Origin: Actinomycetospora soli
GTDB taxonomy: Bacteria; Actinomycetota; Actinomycetes; Mycobacteriales; Pseudonocardiaceae
Length of the DNA: 64,000 nt
Reading direction: 5' to 3'
Assembly (NCBI RefSeq): GCF_021026295.1
Contig: NZ_JAJNDA010000002.1
Coordinates: 1-64,000 of the forward strand
The position numbers and the translations under genes were made by a program. Positions within the stretch are counted from its first letter, which is position 1. Every line of letters begins with the position of its first letter. The notes under the pieces are model-generated. The model ran no database searches and was not told where the DNA came from. It saw only the letters and a list, made by a program, of their open reading frames with translations. Of the stretch, positions 10,656 to 19,501 are shown piece by piece.

Positions 10656-11753
10656 ATGACGGCTCGCGCCGGTGGGAACCCGCCCGAGCCCGGCCCCGGG
10701 CGCCGCGACCGCGTCGTGCGCCCCGGCCGCGCGCTGACCGACACCCCGCCCGAGCCGCTGGGCGCCTTCGCGGGCGGCCCGCCGGAGCAGGGGTTCGCCA
10801 CGCCGTACCCGGAGCAGCGCGGCCGCGACGGCGGCCGACCCGCTCCCGGGCCGCACCCGATGGACCACCCGTCGCACCCGGACCTGCCCCGCATCAGCGG
10901 GCACCCGGGTCCCGTGCGCCAGGCGCCGCCGCCGCCCGGACCCGCGCCGGTGCGTCCCGCACCCGGGCAGCCGCTGCCCCCGCCGCCTCCCCCGCCGCGC
11001 CCCGGAGCGGGCGGCCCGCCCGTCGCCGGGAACGGCGTGCACCCGGGGGCGCCCACCGGACCCGTGCCGGTGCCGCAGCCCGCGCCCGCCACCGCGCCGC
11101 TCCCGGCCCCGGCCGAACCGGTCGGCGACGGCCCGGAGGCCGAGGACGAGGTCGACCAGTCCGAGCTGGACCAGGCCGGCCTCGACGAGGCCGACGAGTC
11201 GGTCGCCGACGGCTGGGCGCTCGTGCGCGCCACCCAGGAGGGTGACGTCGAGGCGTTCGGCACCCTGTTCGACCGGTACCACGACGTGGTCTTCCGCTTC
11301 GTCTTCTACCGCCTGGGCGACCGCGGCGTCGCCGAGGACCTCACGCAGGAGACGTTCGTCCGGGCCTTCCGGCGCATCTCCTCGGTGAGCTACCAGGGCC
11401 GGGACATCGGGGCGTGGTTCGTCACGATCGCCCGCAACCTGGTCCTCGACCACGTGAAGTCGAGCCGCTACCGCCTCGAGCAGGCCACCCCGGAGATCAC
11501 CGACGTCGCGCCCGACCAGCACCGGCCCGGCCCGGAGAGCGAGGTCATCGCCGGCGCCACCCACGAGGAGCTCCTGCGCTGCGTCGCCAAGCTCGGCGAC
11601 GACCAGCAGGAATGCATCACCCTCCGGTTCCTCCAGGGACTCTCCGTGTCGGAGACGGCGCACATCATGGGGCGCAACGAGGGCGCGGTGAAGGCGCTGC
11701 AGCACCGGGCGGTGCGCCGCCTCGCTCAACTGCTCCCCGAGGGTTTGCGGTGA
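10656..11753 (+). CDS. ECF sigma factor with long proline-rich N-terminal extension, BldN-like
   Basis: 365 residues from the ATG at 10656 (GGCGGAG upstream). Residues 1-150 are Pro/Gly-rich and disordered and about 150-180 are acidic. Region 2 follows (FGTLFDRYHDVVFRFVFYR, then DLTQETFVRAFRRI) and region 4 is near the C-terminus (CITLRFLQGLSVSETAHIMG). The next gene encodes a DUF5667 anti-sigma-like protein. A sigma factor with an N-terminal extension followed by a DUF5667 gene, close to rex-hemACD, is the layout of Streptomyces bldN-rsbN, so a developmental sigma factor is likely. Other ECF families cannot be excluded. Confidence 0.88.
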   Translation: MTARAGGNPPEPGPGRRDRVVRPGRALTDTPPEPLGAFAGGPPEQGFATPYPEQRGRDGGRPAPGPHPMDHPSHPDLPRISGHPGPVRQAPPPPGPAPVRPAPGQPLPPPPPPPRPGAGGPPVAGNGVHPGAPTGPVPVPQPAPATAPLPAPAEPVGDGPEAEDEVDQSELDQAGLDEADESVADGWALVRATQEGDVEAFGTLFDRYHDVVFRFVFYRLGDRGVAEDLTQETFVRAFRRISSVSYQGRDIGAWFVTIARNLVLDHVKSSRYRLEQATPEITDVAPDQHRPGPESEVIAGATHEELLRCVAKLGDDQQECITLRFLQGLSVSETAHIMGRNEGAVKALQHRAVRRLAQLLPEGLR

Positions 11754-11877
11754 GTGACACCGATGTAGTTCCACCCGTCGGCGTGGAGGACGTAACCGGT
11801 CGCCTATCCGGTCGTTCCGATAGACGACGGGTACAGCACGTGCCGGAGGGCACGGGCGCACGATGAGGACGGACGAC

Positions 11878-13197
11878 ATGTCGAGCGGTCGCGACGGGGC
11901 AGACGAGCGGTTCGCCGCTGCCTGGGACGAGCAGGTCCGCGCACGCGGTACCGGCCGTCCGGCGCAGACCACACCGCCGTTCAGCGATCCAGCGCGCGGC
12001 GGTAACGATTCAGGGGTCCCCGGACGAAACCGAGCCGTGGACACCGACCTCGCCGACGATCTCCGGATCGCCGACCTGCTCCGCGACGTCGCGGCGGCCA
12101 CCCCCGGTCCCGACGCCGCGGCCTCCGCCCGGATGCGGGCCTCCGTGATGGCCGCGATCACCGAGCAGGCGCCGTCGGACGCCGGGACGACCCGCACGGT
12201 CGCCGCGACCGACGCTCCCGCCCGGCCCTCGCACGGACGCCGCCGCGCCGACCGCCGCGGGGCGACCCGGCCGGCCGACCGCCGTCCCGGCTCCGCCTCC
12301 GGTTCGACCGGACCCGCCCGCTCCGCGATGCGTCGGCTGATGTCGACGACCGTCGCCGGCGTGGCCTGCATCCTGGCCCTCGGCGCCCTCACGGTCCTGC
12401 TCTCCCGCGGCTCGCTGCCCGGCGACATGCTCTACGGGCTCAAGCGGGCGTCGGAGTCGGCCGAGATCGGCCTGACCTCGGGCCAGGAGGCCAAGGGGCA
12501 GAAGCACCTCGACATCGCCGCACTCCGGCTCGACGAGATCCAGGAGCTGATCCAGCGCGACGCGGCCACCGCCGCCGGGCCCCGCCCGACCGCCGCCGGC
12601 CTCGACGACTCGGACGCCGCCCTCGTCGCGGACAACCTGCGTGCCTTCGACCAGCAGGCCCGCACCGGCTCGAAGCTCCTGCTCGGCCTGGTCAACCGCC
12701 CCTCGGGGCCGTCGGCGAGCACGCTCACCCAGTGGGCCGCGAAGCAGCAGCAGACGTTCGACTCGTTCTCGCCGTCGCTCTCCCCCGAGGGTCGTGAGCA
12801 GGCCGCCTCGTCGCAGCGCCTGCTCACGCAGCTGCAGGACCGCGCCGCGGCCTTCGAGTCGGACCCGTCGTGCAGCACCGCGTCCGCCGACGAGCTCGGC
12901 CCGCTCCCCTCGGACACCTGCCGCAACGCCCGCTCGGGTGCCGCGAGCACCACGGCCGCCCCGGAGACGTCGTCCTCGACGCCGTCGTCGACCACCCGGA
13001 CGACGACCTCGACCGAGCCGACCACCACCACGACCTCGGGCACGGACTCCACCCGCGCCTCGAGCTCGTCGTCGGAGGGCACCCAGGCCCCGACGAGCAC
13101 GCCCGCGCCGGTCAACGTGCCGCTGCCGGTCCCGGGGCTCCCGAAGGTCGAGCTGCCCCCGCTGCTGCCCGGCCTCCCGGGTCTGTCGATCGGCTGA
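11878..13197 (+). CDS. DUF5667 single-pass membrane protein, RsbN-like anti-sigma factor
   Basis: 439 residues. A cytoplasmic part of about 150 residues contains [25 protein letters not shown]-type helices that could bind the sigma factor. One membrane helix follows (about 155-178), then an extracytoplasmic DUF5667 domain with [19 protein letters not shown], then a long Ser/Thr-rich tail. The ATG at 11878 is preferred over 11863 because AGGA lies 8 bases before it. The gene starts 124 bp after the sigma-factor gene. By analogy with RsbN it holds the sigma factor at the membrane; that role is inference. Confidence 0.85.
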   Translation: MSSGRDGADERFAAAWDEQVRARGTGRPAQTTPPFSDPARGGNDSGVPGRNRAVDTDLADDLRIADLLRDVAAATPGPDAAASARMRASVMAAITEQAPSDAGTTRTVAATDAPARPSHGRRRADRRGATRPADRRPGSASGSTGPARSAMRRLMSTTVAGVACILALGALTVLLSRGSLPGDMLYGLKRASESAEIGLTSGQEAKGQKHLDIAALRLDEIQELIQRDAATAAGPRPTAAGLDDSDAALVADNLRAFDQQARTGSKLLLGLVNRPSGPSASTLTQWAAKQQQTFDSFSPSLSPEGREQAASSQRLLTQLQDRAAAFESDPSCSTASADELGPLPSDTCRNARSGAASTTAAPETSSSTPSSTTRTTTSTEPTTTTTSGTDSTRASSSSSEGTQAPTSTPAPVNVPLPVPGLPKVELPPLLPGLPGLSIG

Positions 13198-13270
13198 CGA
13201 GCGGCACGCCCGTCCCGCTCCACTAGGGTTGCCGGAGGACGTCCGGCATGTGAGCGGGAGGGTGCAGGCG

Positions 13271-14215
13271 GTGGGACGACGGCGTGACCGCCAGGCCTCG
13301 GACGACGCGGACGACGCGTTCGAGGCCCTGGATCCCTCCTCGCTCGCGGCCTCGGGCATCGAGGACGGCGGGGCCGCCCGCGACGCCGGGGCCGCGGCCG
13401 CCGCGGCCGCGGACACCGAGGGCCCGACGACGCCGAGCGTCCCCCCGGACCTCACGGCCGCCGCGTTCTTCGACGTCGACAACACGATGATGATGGGCGC
13501 ATCGATCTTCCACTTCGCACGCGGACTCGCGGCGCGGAACTTCTTCTCCGGCGCCGACCTGCGCGGCTTCGTGTGGCAGCAGGTCAAGTTCCGCCTCGGC
13601 GGGGAGGGCACCCCCGAGGACATCCGGCAGCACCGCGAGGCGGCGCTGTCCTTCGTCGCGGGACGTGAGGTGTCCGAGCTCGTCGAGCTGGGCGAGGAGA
13701 TCTACGACGAGCTGATGGCCGACCGCATCTGGGAGGGCACCCGCGCGCTCGCCCAGATGCACCTGGACGCGGGCCAACGGGTCTGGCTGGTCACCGCCAC
13801 CCCGCTCGAGCTCGCCGGGATCATCGCGCGCCGGCTGGGCCTCACGGGCGCGCTCGGGACCGTCGCGGAGCACGAGGACGGCGTCTACACCGGGCGGCTC
13901 GTGGGCGAGCTGCTGCACGGGCCCGCGAAGGCGCACGCCGTCCGGGCGCTCGCCGCCCGCGAGGGGCTCGACCTGCGCCGCTGCTCGGCCTACTCGGACT
14001 CCATCAACGACGCGCCGATGCTGTCGGTCGTCGGCACCGCCGTCGCCGTGAACCCCGACGCCGAGCTCCGGGCCCTGGCGCGCAAGAAGGGGTGGGAGAT
14101 CCGCGACTTCCGCTCCGGCCGCAAGGTCGCCCGGATCGGGGTCCCGTCCGTCCTCGGGGCGGGCGCCGTGGCCGGGGCGGTCGCCGCCGGGGCCGCCTAC
14201 CGCCGACGCGGCTAG
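13271..14215 (+). CDS. HAD-superfamily IB phosphatase, SerB/CicA-like
   Basis: 314 residues from a GTG with GGGAGGG 8 bases upstream; an earlier GTG at 13250 is possible. After a disordered N-terminus of about 60 residues come HAD motif [10 protein letters not shown], motif [13 protein letters not shown] and motif [17 protein letters not shown] short hydrophobic C-terminal segment may touch the membrane. Close relatives are annotated as phosphoserine phosphatase-like (Rv0505 SerB1 in the mycobacterial block), but the substrate cannot be read from the sequence; lysophosphatidate-type phosphatases share this fold. Confidence 0.9.
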   Translation: MGRRRDRQASDDADDAFEALDPSSLAASGIEDGGAARDAGAAAAAAADTEGPTTPSVPPDLTAAAFFDVDNTMMMGASIFHFARGLAARNFFSGADLRGFVWQQVKFRLGGEGTPEDIRQHREAALSFVAGREVSELVELGEEIYDELMADRIWEGTRALAQMHLDAGQRVWLVTATPLELAGIIARRLGLTGALGTVAEHEDGVYTGRLVGELLHGPAKAHAVRALAAREGLDLRRCSAYSDSINDAPMLSVVGTAVAVNPDAELRALARKKGWEIRDFRSGRKVARIGVPSVLGAGAVAGAVAAGAAYRRRG

Positions 14216-14266
14216 CGCCTTCCCGACGGCGGGTCGGTGCCGGTCCGCGGGCGTCGCCTCCCGCGT

Positions 14267-14322
14267 CGAGTGGCACACCACGCGGGTCCCGGGCCGCCCG
14301 GACCTGCCCCACGTGCCACTCG
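14267..14322. terminator. Convergent hairpin between HAD and RDD genes
   Basis: CGAGTGGCAC at 14267-14276 pairs with GTGCCACTCG at 14313-14322, and the inner GC-rich bases can extend the stem. It lies between two converging genes, their stops at 14215 and 14326, with no T-run, as is usual for actinobacterial bidirectional terminators. A TTCCCGACGGCGG motif sits at 14220-14232 right after the HAD stop. Confidence 0.7.
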
Positions 14323-14325
14323 CGA

Positions 14326-14823
14326 TCAGCCGCGGATGACGACCGTCCCCGCCGCGTGGTCGCCGACCCGCTGGCGGTGCCGGGAGCACAGCATCACGAT
14401 CAGCCCGACGAGGCCTCCGGCGATCGTGTCCACGACCAGCAGCAGCGCGCGGCCGAGGTGCTGACCGAACGAGGCCGGCTCACCGTCCCGGCGCACGATC
14501 TTGAGCCCGAGCGCCATCATCAGCAGGGTGCGGCCCGTCCAGAACGGGATGAGCACGAACGCGACGAACCCCAGCACGACCAGCGCGACGAACCCGACCG
14601 TCGAAGGACCGGGCCCTCCGGGCCCCACCATCCGGAACCCGAGGGAGCCGCTACGCCCCACCTCGAAGCCCGCCGCCGGCACGATCCGCCCCAGGAGCCA
14701 CCCGACGCCCGCGAGCACGGCGCCCAGCACGAACAGGTCGAGGAAGTACTGCACGATCCGTCGCACCGTCACGCGCGTGGCGCGCTCGTCGACCGGCCCA
14801 CCGACGATCCCTGACGTGGTCAC
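14326..14823 (-). CDS. RDD-family membrane protein
   Basis: 165 residues with a GTG start. The RDD fold is recognisable: RRIVQYFLDLFVLGAVL in helix 1, a central hydrophobic pair around residues 75-110 with FWTGRTLLMMALGLKIVRR, and a C-terminal helix containing VDTIAGGLVGLIVMLCSR and the conserved RVGDHAAGTVVI ending. RDD proteins are poorly understood, with some implicated in ion exchange. It lies 68 bp after the acyltransferase gene on the same strand. No other in-frame start codon lies nearby upstream. Confidence 0.85.
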   Translation of the reverse strand: MTTSGIVGGPVDERATRVTVRRIVQYFLDLFVLGAVLAGVGWLLGRIVPAAGFEVGRSGSLGFRMVGPGGPGPSTVGFVALVVLGFVAFVLIPFWTGRTLLMMALGLKIVRRDGEPASFGQHLGRALLLVVDTIAGGLVGLIVMLCSRHRQRVGDHAAGTVVIRG

Positions 14824-14891
14824 AGGCGAGGACTGCCCCGACCCGTCGTCGGGAACGCGGACCCGCGTATCCCCGGTCCGGGTGACGCGAT

Positions 14892-15899
14892 CTACCCCAG
14901 GAACGCGTTCCGGCGCCCCGAGAGGAGCCGGTAGAGCGTCTGCTGGATGTTCTCCCGGACCTGGTCGGTCAGGTTGAACACGAGCATCGGGTCGTCGGCG
15001 GCACCGGGCTCGAACTCGTCGGTCCGGATGGGCTCGCCGAACTCGATGTACCACTTCGACGGGAGCGGCACGAGACCGAGCGGGCCCAGCAGCGGCCAGG
15101 TCGGCGTGATCGGGAAGTACGGCACCCCGAGCAGGCGGGCGAGCGGGCCGAGGTCGCCGATCTTCGGGTAGATCTCCTCCGCGCCGACGATGGAGCACGG
15201 GATGATCGGGACGCCGGTGCGCAGCGCGGCCGACACGAACCCGCCGCGGCCGAAGCGCTGCAGCTTGTAGCGGTCGGCGTAGGCCTTGCCGATGCCCTTG
15301 AACCCCTCCGGCCACACCCCGACGAGCTCGCCGTCGCCCAGCAGGGCCTCGGCGTCGGGGTTGCAGGCGAGCGTGTGGCCGGCCTTGCGGGCGAGCGCCC
15401 CGGCCCCGGGCAGGCCGAAGACCAGGTCGGCGGCCAGCATGCGCAGGTTGCGGGGGGTCGGGAGGTCGTCGTGGGTGGCGACCACCGTCATCAGCGCGTC
15501 CAGCGGCAACGTCCCGGAGTGGTTGGCCACCAGCAGCGCGCCGCCCTCGGCGGGCACGTTCTCCACGCCGATCGTCTCCACCCGGAACCAGCGCTCGTAG
15601 AGCGGCCGGAGGGTGGGGAGGATGACGTTCTCGTTGAGGTCGGGGTCGAAGCCGAACTCGTCCACCGTGTAGCGGCCCGCGAGCCGGCGCCGCAGGAACG
15701 CCGCGACCTCGGTGACCGTGCGTTCCAGCTCGGACGGCGCCGCGGGGACCGGCAGGTTCGCGGGCGGCGGCTCCTCCGCCACCGGGGGCTCCGGCGGGGT
15801 CTCCACCGGCGGTGGGGTGAGGCTGCGTCGGCGCGGCGTCGGCCGGGGTCGCGGCCGCCCGCCCGGGCCGTGCAGCGGGATGACGTCCGCCTCGCCCAT
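14892..15899 (-). CDS. 1-acyl-sn-glycerol-3-phosphate acyltransferase-family protein
   Basis: 335 residues. A proline-rich N-terminus (about 60 residues) precedes a PlsC-type domain: block I ANHSGTLPLDALM, block III GVWPEGFKGIG, block IV VPIIPCSIVG. It probably acylates a lysophospholipid or related acceptor at the membrane. AGGAGG 8 bases before the ATG at 15899 decides the start over a GTG at 15923. It follows the epimerase-like gene by 35 bp, the same pair as Rv0501-Rv0502 in M. tuberculosis (remembered), suggesting a shared lipid or envelope role. Confidence 0.88.
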   Translation of the reverse strand: MGEADVIPLHGPGGRPRPRPTPRRRSLTPPPVETPPEPPVAEEPPPANLPVPAAPSELERTVTEVAAFLRRRLAGRYTVDEFGFDPDLNENVILPTLRPLYERWFRVETIGVENVPAEGGALLVANHSGTLPLDALMTVVATHDDLPTPRNLRMLAADLVFGLPGAGALARKAGHTLACNPDAEALLGDGELVGVWPEGFKGIGKAYADRYKLQRFGRGGFVSAALRTGVPIIPCSIVGAEEIYPKIGDLGPLARLLGVPYFPITPTWPLLGPLGLVPLPSKWYIEFGEPIRTDEFEPGAADDPMLVFNLTDQVRENIQQTLYRLLSGRRNAFLG

Positions 15900-15934
15900 C
15901 GGGTCGTTCCTCCTGCTGCTCACGAGCGATTCCC

Positions 15935-17041
15935 CTAGCGCACCGGTGCGAGGGCGGGCTGGTCCGGCGCGGCCTCGAGCTGGACCGCCGCACCCCGGTG
16001 ACCGGGGAGGTAGTGCGCGGCACCGCGGACGACGGACTCGCCGACGTTCACGATGCGGTCGGTGTCGACGACGGGGCGCAGTGCCCGGCCGGCGACGAAG
16101 TCGTCGAACGCCTGCACCGTCGTCCACCGCGGCTCGAACCCGAACTCGGTCTTGAGCTTGGTGGTGTCGACGACGCGGCCGTAGTTGAGCAGGCGCATCT
16201 GCTCGGGCGAGAAGTCCACGAGCCGGGCCCGCCGCGTGATCCGGCCGACCCACGGCACCAGCGGCTCCGGGATCGGCAGCGCCACGCGACCGGCCCGCCG
16301 GATCGCCTGCGAGAGCATCAGCACGCCGTCGGCGCCGACGTTGAACACGCCGGGCAGGTCGTTCGTCGTGGCCCGCTCGAGCACCGCGACCGCGTCCTCG
16401 TGGTGCAGCAGCTGCACCCGGGCGTCGAAGCCCAGCACCATCGGCACGACGGGCAGCGAGAAGTAGTGCGCGAACGCCGTGTCGGCGCGCGGGCCGATGA
16501 AGTTCACGAACCGCAGCGTGGTCACCGGGATGTCGGGCCGCCGGCGGGAGAAGCTGCGGACGTAGCCCTCGATCTCCACCGCGTCCTTGGCGTACCCGCC
16601 GGGCGGGAGCGCCTTCGGCTCGGTGGCCTCGGTGAAGGTCGCCGGGTCGCGCTTGCTGGCGCCGTAGACGCTCGTCGTCGAGCGGACGACGAGCCGGCCC
16701 ACGGTGTCCGACTTCTGGCACGCCGCGAGGAGCTGCATCGTCCCGATGACGTTCATCTCCATCATCATCGAGCGCCCGCCGGAGGCCGACGGGTGCCCGG
16801 ACAACGACGCGTGCACCACCGTGTCGACCTTGGCGGTGCTGATGACCTTGCCGATCAGCGGGTTCCGGATGTCGACGCGGACGAACTCCGCGCGACCCAT
16901 CCGACGGCGCATGTCGCGGCTCGGCGGGGTGGTGTCCACCCCGAGCACGCGGTCGATCGACGGGTCCGCCGCCAGCCGTGCCGCCAGGTCGCCGCCGAGT
17001 TGGCGGCTCACGCCGGTGACGAGGACGACGGACGGCGGCAT
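15935..17041 (-). CDS. NAD-dependent epimerase/dehydratase (extended SDR)
   Basis: 368 residues. N-terminal Rossmann motif VLVTGVSRQLGGDLAARL, a degenerate TGxxGxxG. The active-site region has STTSVYG and GYAKDAVEIEGYV, where the usual YxxxK reads YAKDA; FVNFIGPR resembles UDP-sugar epimerase relatives. The counterpart in the mycobacterial block is annotated galE2 (Rv0501), but substrate and even catalysis are uncertain because Tyr-x3-Lys is not intact. It lies between bS22 and the acyltransferase on one strand. Confidence 0.85.
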   Translation of the reverse strand: MPPSVVLVTGVSRQLGGDLAARLAADPSIDRVLGVDTTPPSRDMRRRMGRAEFVRVDIRNPLIGKVISTAKVDTVVHASLSGHPSASGGRSMMMEMNVIGTMQLLAACQKSDTVGRLVVRSTTSVYGASKRDPATFTEATEPKALPPGGYAKDAVEIEGYVRSFSRRRPDIPVTTLRFVNFIGPRADTAFAHYFSLPVVPMVLGFDARVQLLHHEDAVAVLERATTNDLPGVFNVGADGVLMLSQAIRRAGRVALPIPEPLVPWVGRITRRARLVDFSPEQMRLLNYGRVVDTTKLKTEFGFEPRWTTVQAFDDFVAGRALRPVVDTDRIVNVGESVVRGAAHYLPGHRGAAVQLEAAPDQPALAPVR

Positions 17042-17105
17042 GGCTCTCCCGGACGGGGCTGGCGGTGTCGGACGCGACCCTCGGCTCAGCCCCGGCCGGG
17101 ACCGA

Positions 17106-17207
17106 TCACTTGCCGAGCTTGCGACGCTGCACGCGGGTCTTGCGGAGAAGCTTACGGTGCTTCTTCTTCGACATCCGCTTACGACGCTTCTTGATGACCG
17201 AGCCCAT
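17106..17207 (-). CDS. 30S ribosomal protein bS22 (AURKAIP1/COX24-domain microprotein)
   Basis: A 33-residue, extremely basic protein starting [20 protein letters not shown] and ending RVQRRKLGK. This is the small actinobacterial ribosomal protein bS22 seen in mycobacterial 70S structures, found here in the same place as Rv0500B. AAAGGGA stands 7 bases upstream of the ATG. Often missed because of its size. It is flanked by the BldC-like regulator gene and the epimerase. Confidence 0.93.
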   Translation of the reverse strand: MGSVIKKRRKRMSKKKHRKLLRKTRVQRRKLGK

Positions 17208-17325
17208 ACGGGTTCCCTTTCGCTACTGCCTGGGATGGAGATCCGGAGCGCCAGGCCCCGGAGCGCAAGGCTCCACCGTACCGGTGACCCGGGCGGCCGT
17301 GATGCACCGCCCGGGTCCCGGGGTC

Positions 17326-17553
17326 CTAGCCGGCGTCGATGTACGAGCCCCGGAGGTACTCGTGGACGGCCTCCTCCGGCACACGGAAGCTGCGGCCGAC
17401 GCGAACCGCCGGCAGCTCTCCGTTGTGCACCAGTCGGTACACCGTCATCTTCGACACCCGCATGGTGGCGGCGACCTCGGCCACGGTCAGGAACTGCACC
17501 CGCGAGAGGTCACCCTCGTCCCTCCGCCCAGCGGCGGCGGCGTTCTGCGGCAT
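17326..17553 (-). CDS. BldC-like MerR-type helix-turn-helix protein
   Basis: 75 residues. A winged helix-turn-helix of the excisionase/BldC type spans residues 20-72: FLTVAEVAATMRVSKMTVYR and LPAVRVGRSFRVPEEAVHEY. BldC-family proteins bind direct repeats cooperatively and control development in Streptomyces; this one lies in the same slot as mycobacterial Rv0500A. The ATG at 17553 has GGAAGGCGG upstream, which decides the start over a longer open frame to 17739 with poor coding character. Confidence 0.9.
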   Translation of the reverse strand: MPQNAAAAGRRDEGDLSRVQFLTVAEVAATMRVSKMTVYRLVHNGELPAVRVGRSFRVPEEAVHEYLRGSYIDAG

Positions 17554-17735
17554 GGTGGACCGCCTTCCGAGCACCCGTCGTGCCGCCGGTCTTCCCCTCC
17601 GGCGGTTCGACACGCACGTGCTGATCGGAGAGTAGCGAGACGCATGTGACGGATGAATCGCTCGACGTGATGGTGCGGTGGCCGTGCCGCCCTGCGCGTC
17701 AAGCGCACACGCCGCACGCCGGGCGCACGGCCCGT

Positions 17736-18557
17736 TCACGACGAGCGGTCGTTCCCGTACGCCGAACCCAGTGCCTGCGACCGGTCACGGCACGCCTCGA
17801 CCGCATCCGCGAACGCCGCACGCAGGCCGTGCGCCTCGAGGACCCGCAGGGCCTGGGCCGTCGTGCCCCCCGGGGAGGTCACCGCCTCCCGCAGCAGCGA
17901 CGGGTGGTTGCCGGGCTCGGTGAGCAGCCCGCCCGCCCCGTCGACGGTGGCCGTGACCAGCTCGGTCGCCGTCGGGCGCGGGAGGCCGAGCGCGACGCCC
18001 GCCTCGATCATCGCCTCCGCCACGAGGAACAGGTAGGCGGGCCCGGAGCCGGACAGGGCGGTCGCGGCGTCCTGCTGGGACTCCGGCACGCGCACCGTGC
18101 GCCCGACGTGGCGCAGCAGGTCCTCGGCCGCGTCGAGCGCGGCGTCGTCGGCGTGCGCGCCGGGCGAGAGGACGCACATCGCGCGACCCACCAGCATCGG
18201 CGTGTTCGGCATGACCCGCACCACCGGTGTCCCCGCGGGCAGCCAGGCCTCCAGCGCCGTCGTCGGGATGCCCGCCGCGAGGGAGACGACGAGGCGCTCC
18301 CGCCCGGACCCCACCGCACCCAGCGCGCCCTGCACGTCCTGCGGCTTCACCGCGACGACGAGCACGTCCGCCCGCGCCGCGGCGTCGGCCGCGTCGGTCG
18401 CGGTGATCCCGAGGCGCTGCGTCAGGTCCTGCGCCCGCGCGGTGTCGCGCTCCACGACCAACAGCGACCCGGCGTCGTGCCCCGCCGCCAGCAGCCCGCC
18501 CAGCAGGGCCTCGCCGATCCGTCCCCCACCCAGCACCGCCACCACGGTCGTCGTCAT
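17736..18557 (-). CDS. proC: Pyrroline-5-carboxylate reductase
   Basis: Reduces pyrroline-5-carboxylate to L-proline with NAD(P)H, the last step of proline synthesis. 273 residues. N-terminal AVLGGGRIGEALLGGLL, VKPQDV, VRVMPNTPMLVG, ALSGSGPAYLF and the C-terminal signature SPGGTTAQALRVLE are all present. It is flanked by the BldC-like gene and the TIM-barrel gene, as in mycobacteria. A TTCCCGACGGCGG motif at 18570-18582 lies 13 bp upstream of its start. Confidence 0.96.
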   Translation of the reverse strand: MTTTVVAVLGGGRIGEALLGGLLAAGHDAGSLLVVERDTARAQDLTQRLGITATDAADAAARADVLVVAVKPQDVQGALGAVGSGRERLVVSLAAGIPTTALEAWLPAGTPVVRVMPNTPMLVGRAMCVLSPGAHADDAALDAAEDLLRHVGRTVRVPESQQDAATALSGSGPAYLFLVAEAMIEAGVALGLPRPTATELVTATVDGAGGLLTEPGNHPSLLREAVTSPGGTTAQALRVLEAHGLRAAFADAVEACRDRSQALGSAYGNDRSS

Positions 18558-18682
18558 GGCTCCGCAGTCTTCCCGACGGCGGGTGTGGTCCGGTCGGCCC
18601 CACGGGTCCGGCGCGCACCGTGGCGACCTGCTGACACCGGACGTCAGCCGTGGGCCACCGCTGACACCGGCGGGACCCGCCC

Positions 18683-19501
18683 TCAGGCCCGCGGACGCGG
18701 TGTGCGCGAGCCGAGGTGCAGCCGGGCGAACAGCAGCGACTCGGCGAGCGCGTCGAGGCGCTCGTTGCGGGTGCGGGCGCGACGGGTCGAGATCTCGACG
18801 ACCACCGTCCCGTCGTACCCGGTGAGCGCCAGCCGCCGCAGCACGTCGGCGCACGGCTGGGTCCCACGGCCGGGGACGAGGTGCTCGTCGTGGCTCTCCC
18901 CCGTGCCGTCGGCGAGGTGCAGGTGCACCAGCCGGTCACCCATGCGCTCGAGCAGCGCGAACGCGTCGTCGCCGGCGACGGCGGTGTGCGAGAGGTCGAG
19001 GGTGTAGTGCCGGGCGCCGGGGATCGTCGGGTCGTGGCCCGGCGTGTAGCTGGACACCCGGACGCGGCCCCGGCGCAGCGGGAACATGTTCTCCATGGCG
19101 ACGCGCACCCCGTGCGCGCGCTCCAGCTCGTCGATCTGGCGCACGAGGCCCGCGGCGTAGCGGCGCTGCCAGCGGAACGGCGGGTGCAGCACCACCGTGG
19201 GCGCGCCGAGCCCGGCCGCGAGCACGACGCTGCGTCGCAGCCGTTCCGCGGGGTCGGCGCCCCACACCCGCTGGGTGATCGCGAGGCAGGGCGCGTGCAC
19301 GGCGAGGACCGGCATCCCGGTGCGCTCGGAGTGCCGGGCCACCGTGCGCAGCTGCCGGGACTCGGGCTCGTTCCACACCATCAGCTCGACGCCGTCGTAG
19401 CCGAGCTCGGCGGCCGCGTCGAACCCGGCCGACATCGGCTCGGGGTAGACCGACGCCGTGGACAGCGCGACGGGGACCTGCGGACCGTCCGGGAGGCTCA
19501 A
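18683..19501 (-). CDS. TIM-barrel sugar phosphate isomerase/epimerase-like protein
   Basis: 272 residues. Xylose-isomerase-like TIM barrel with VALSTASVYPEP, GYDGVELMVWNEPE, VLAVHAPCLAITQRVWG, HPPFRWQRRYA, ENMFP, HYTLDLSHTAVAG, HLHLADG and HLVPGRGTQPC, closely resembling mycobacterial Rv0498. Metal-binding Glu, Asp and His positions appear conserved; the substrate is unknown. The only suitable in-frame initiator is a TTG at 19501 overlapping the upstream stop (TTGA), a rare start resting on gene junction rather than a clear ribosome-binding site. Confidence 0.88.
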   Translation of the reverse strand: MSLPDGPQVPVALSTASVYPEPMSAGFDAAAELGYDGVELMVWNEPESRQLRTVARHSERTGMPVLAVHAPCLAITQRVWGADPAERLRRSVVLAAGLGAPTVVLHPPFRWQRRYAAGLVRQIDELERAHGVRVAMENMFPLRRGRVRVSSYTPGHDPTIPGARHYTLDLSHTAVAGDDAFALLERMGDRLVHLHLADGTGESHDEHLVPGRGTQPCADVLRRLALTGYDGTVVVEISTRRARTRNERLDALAESLLFARLHLGSRTPRPRA

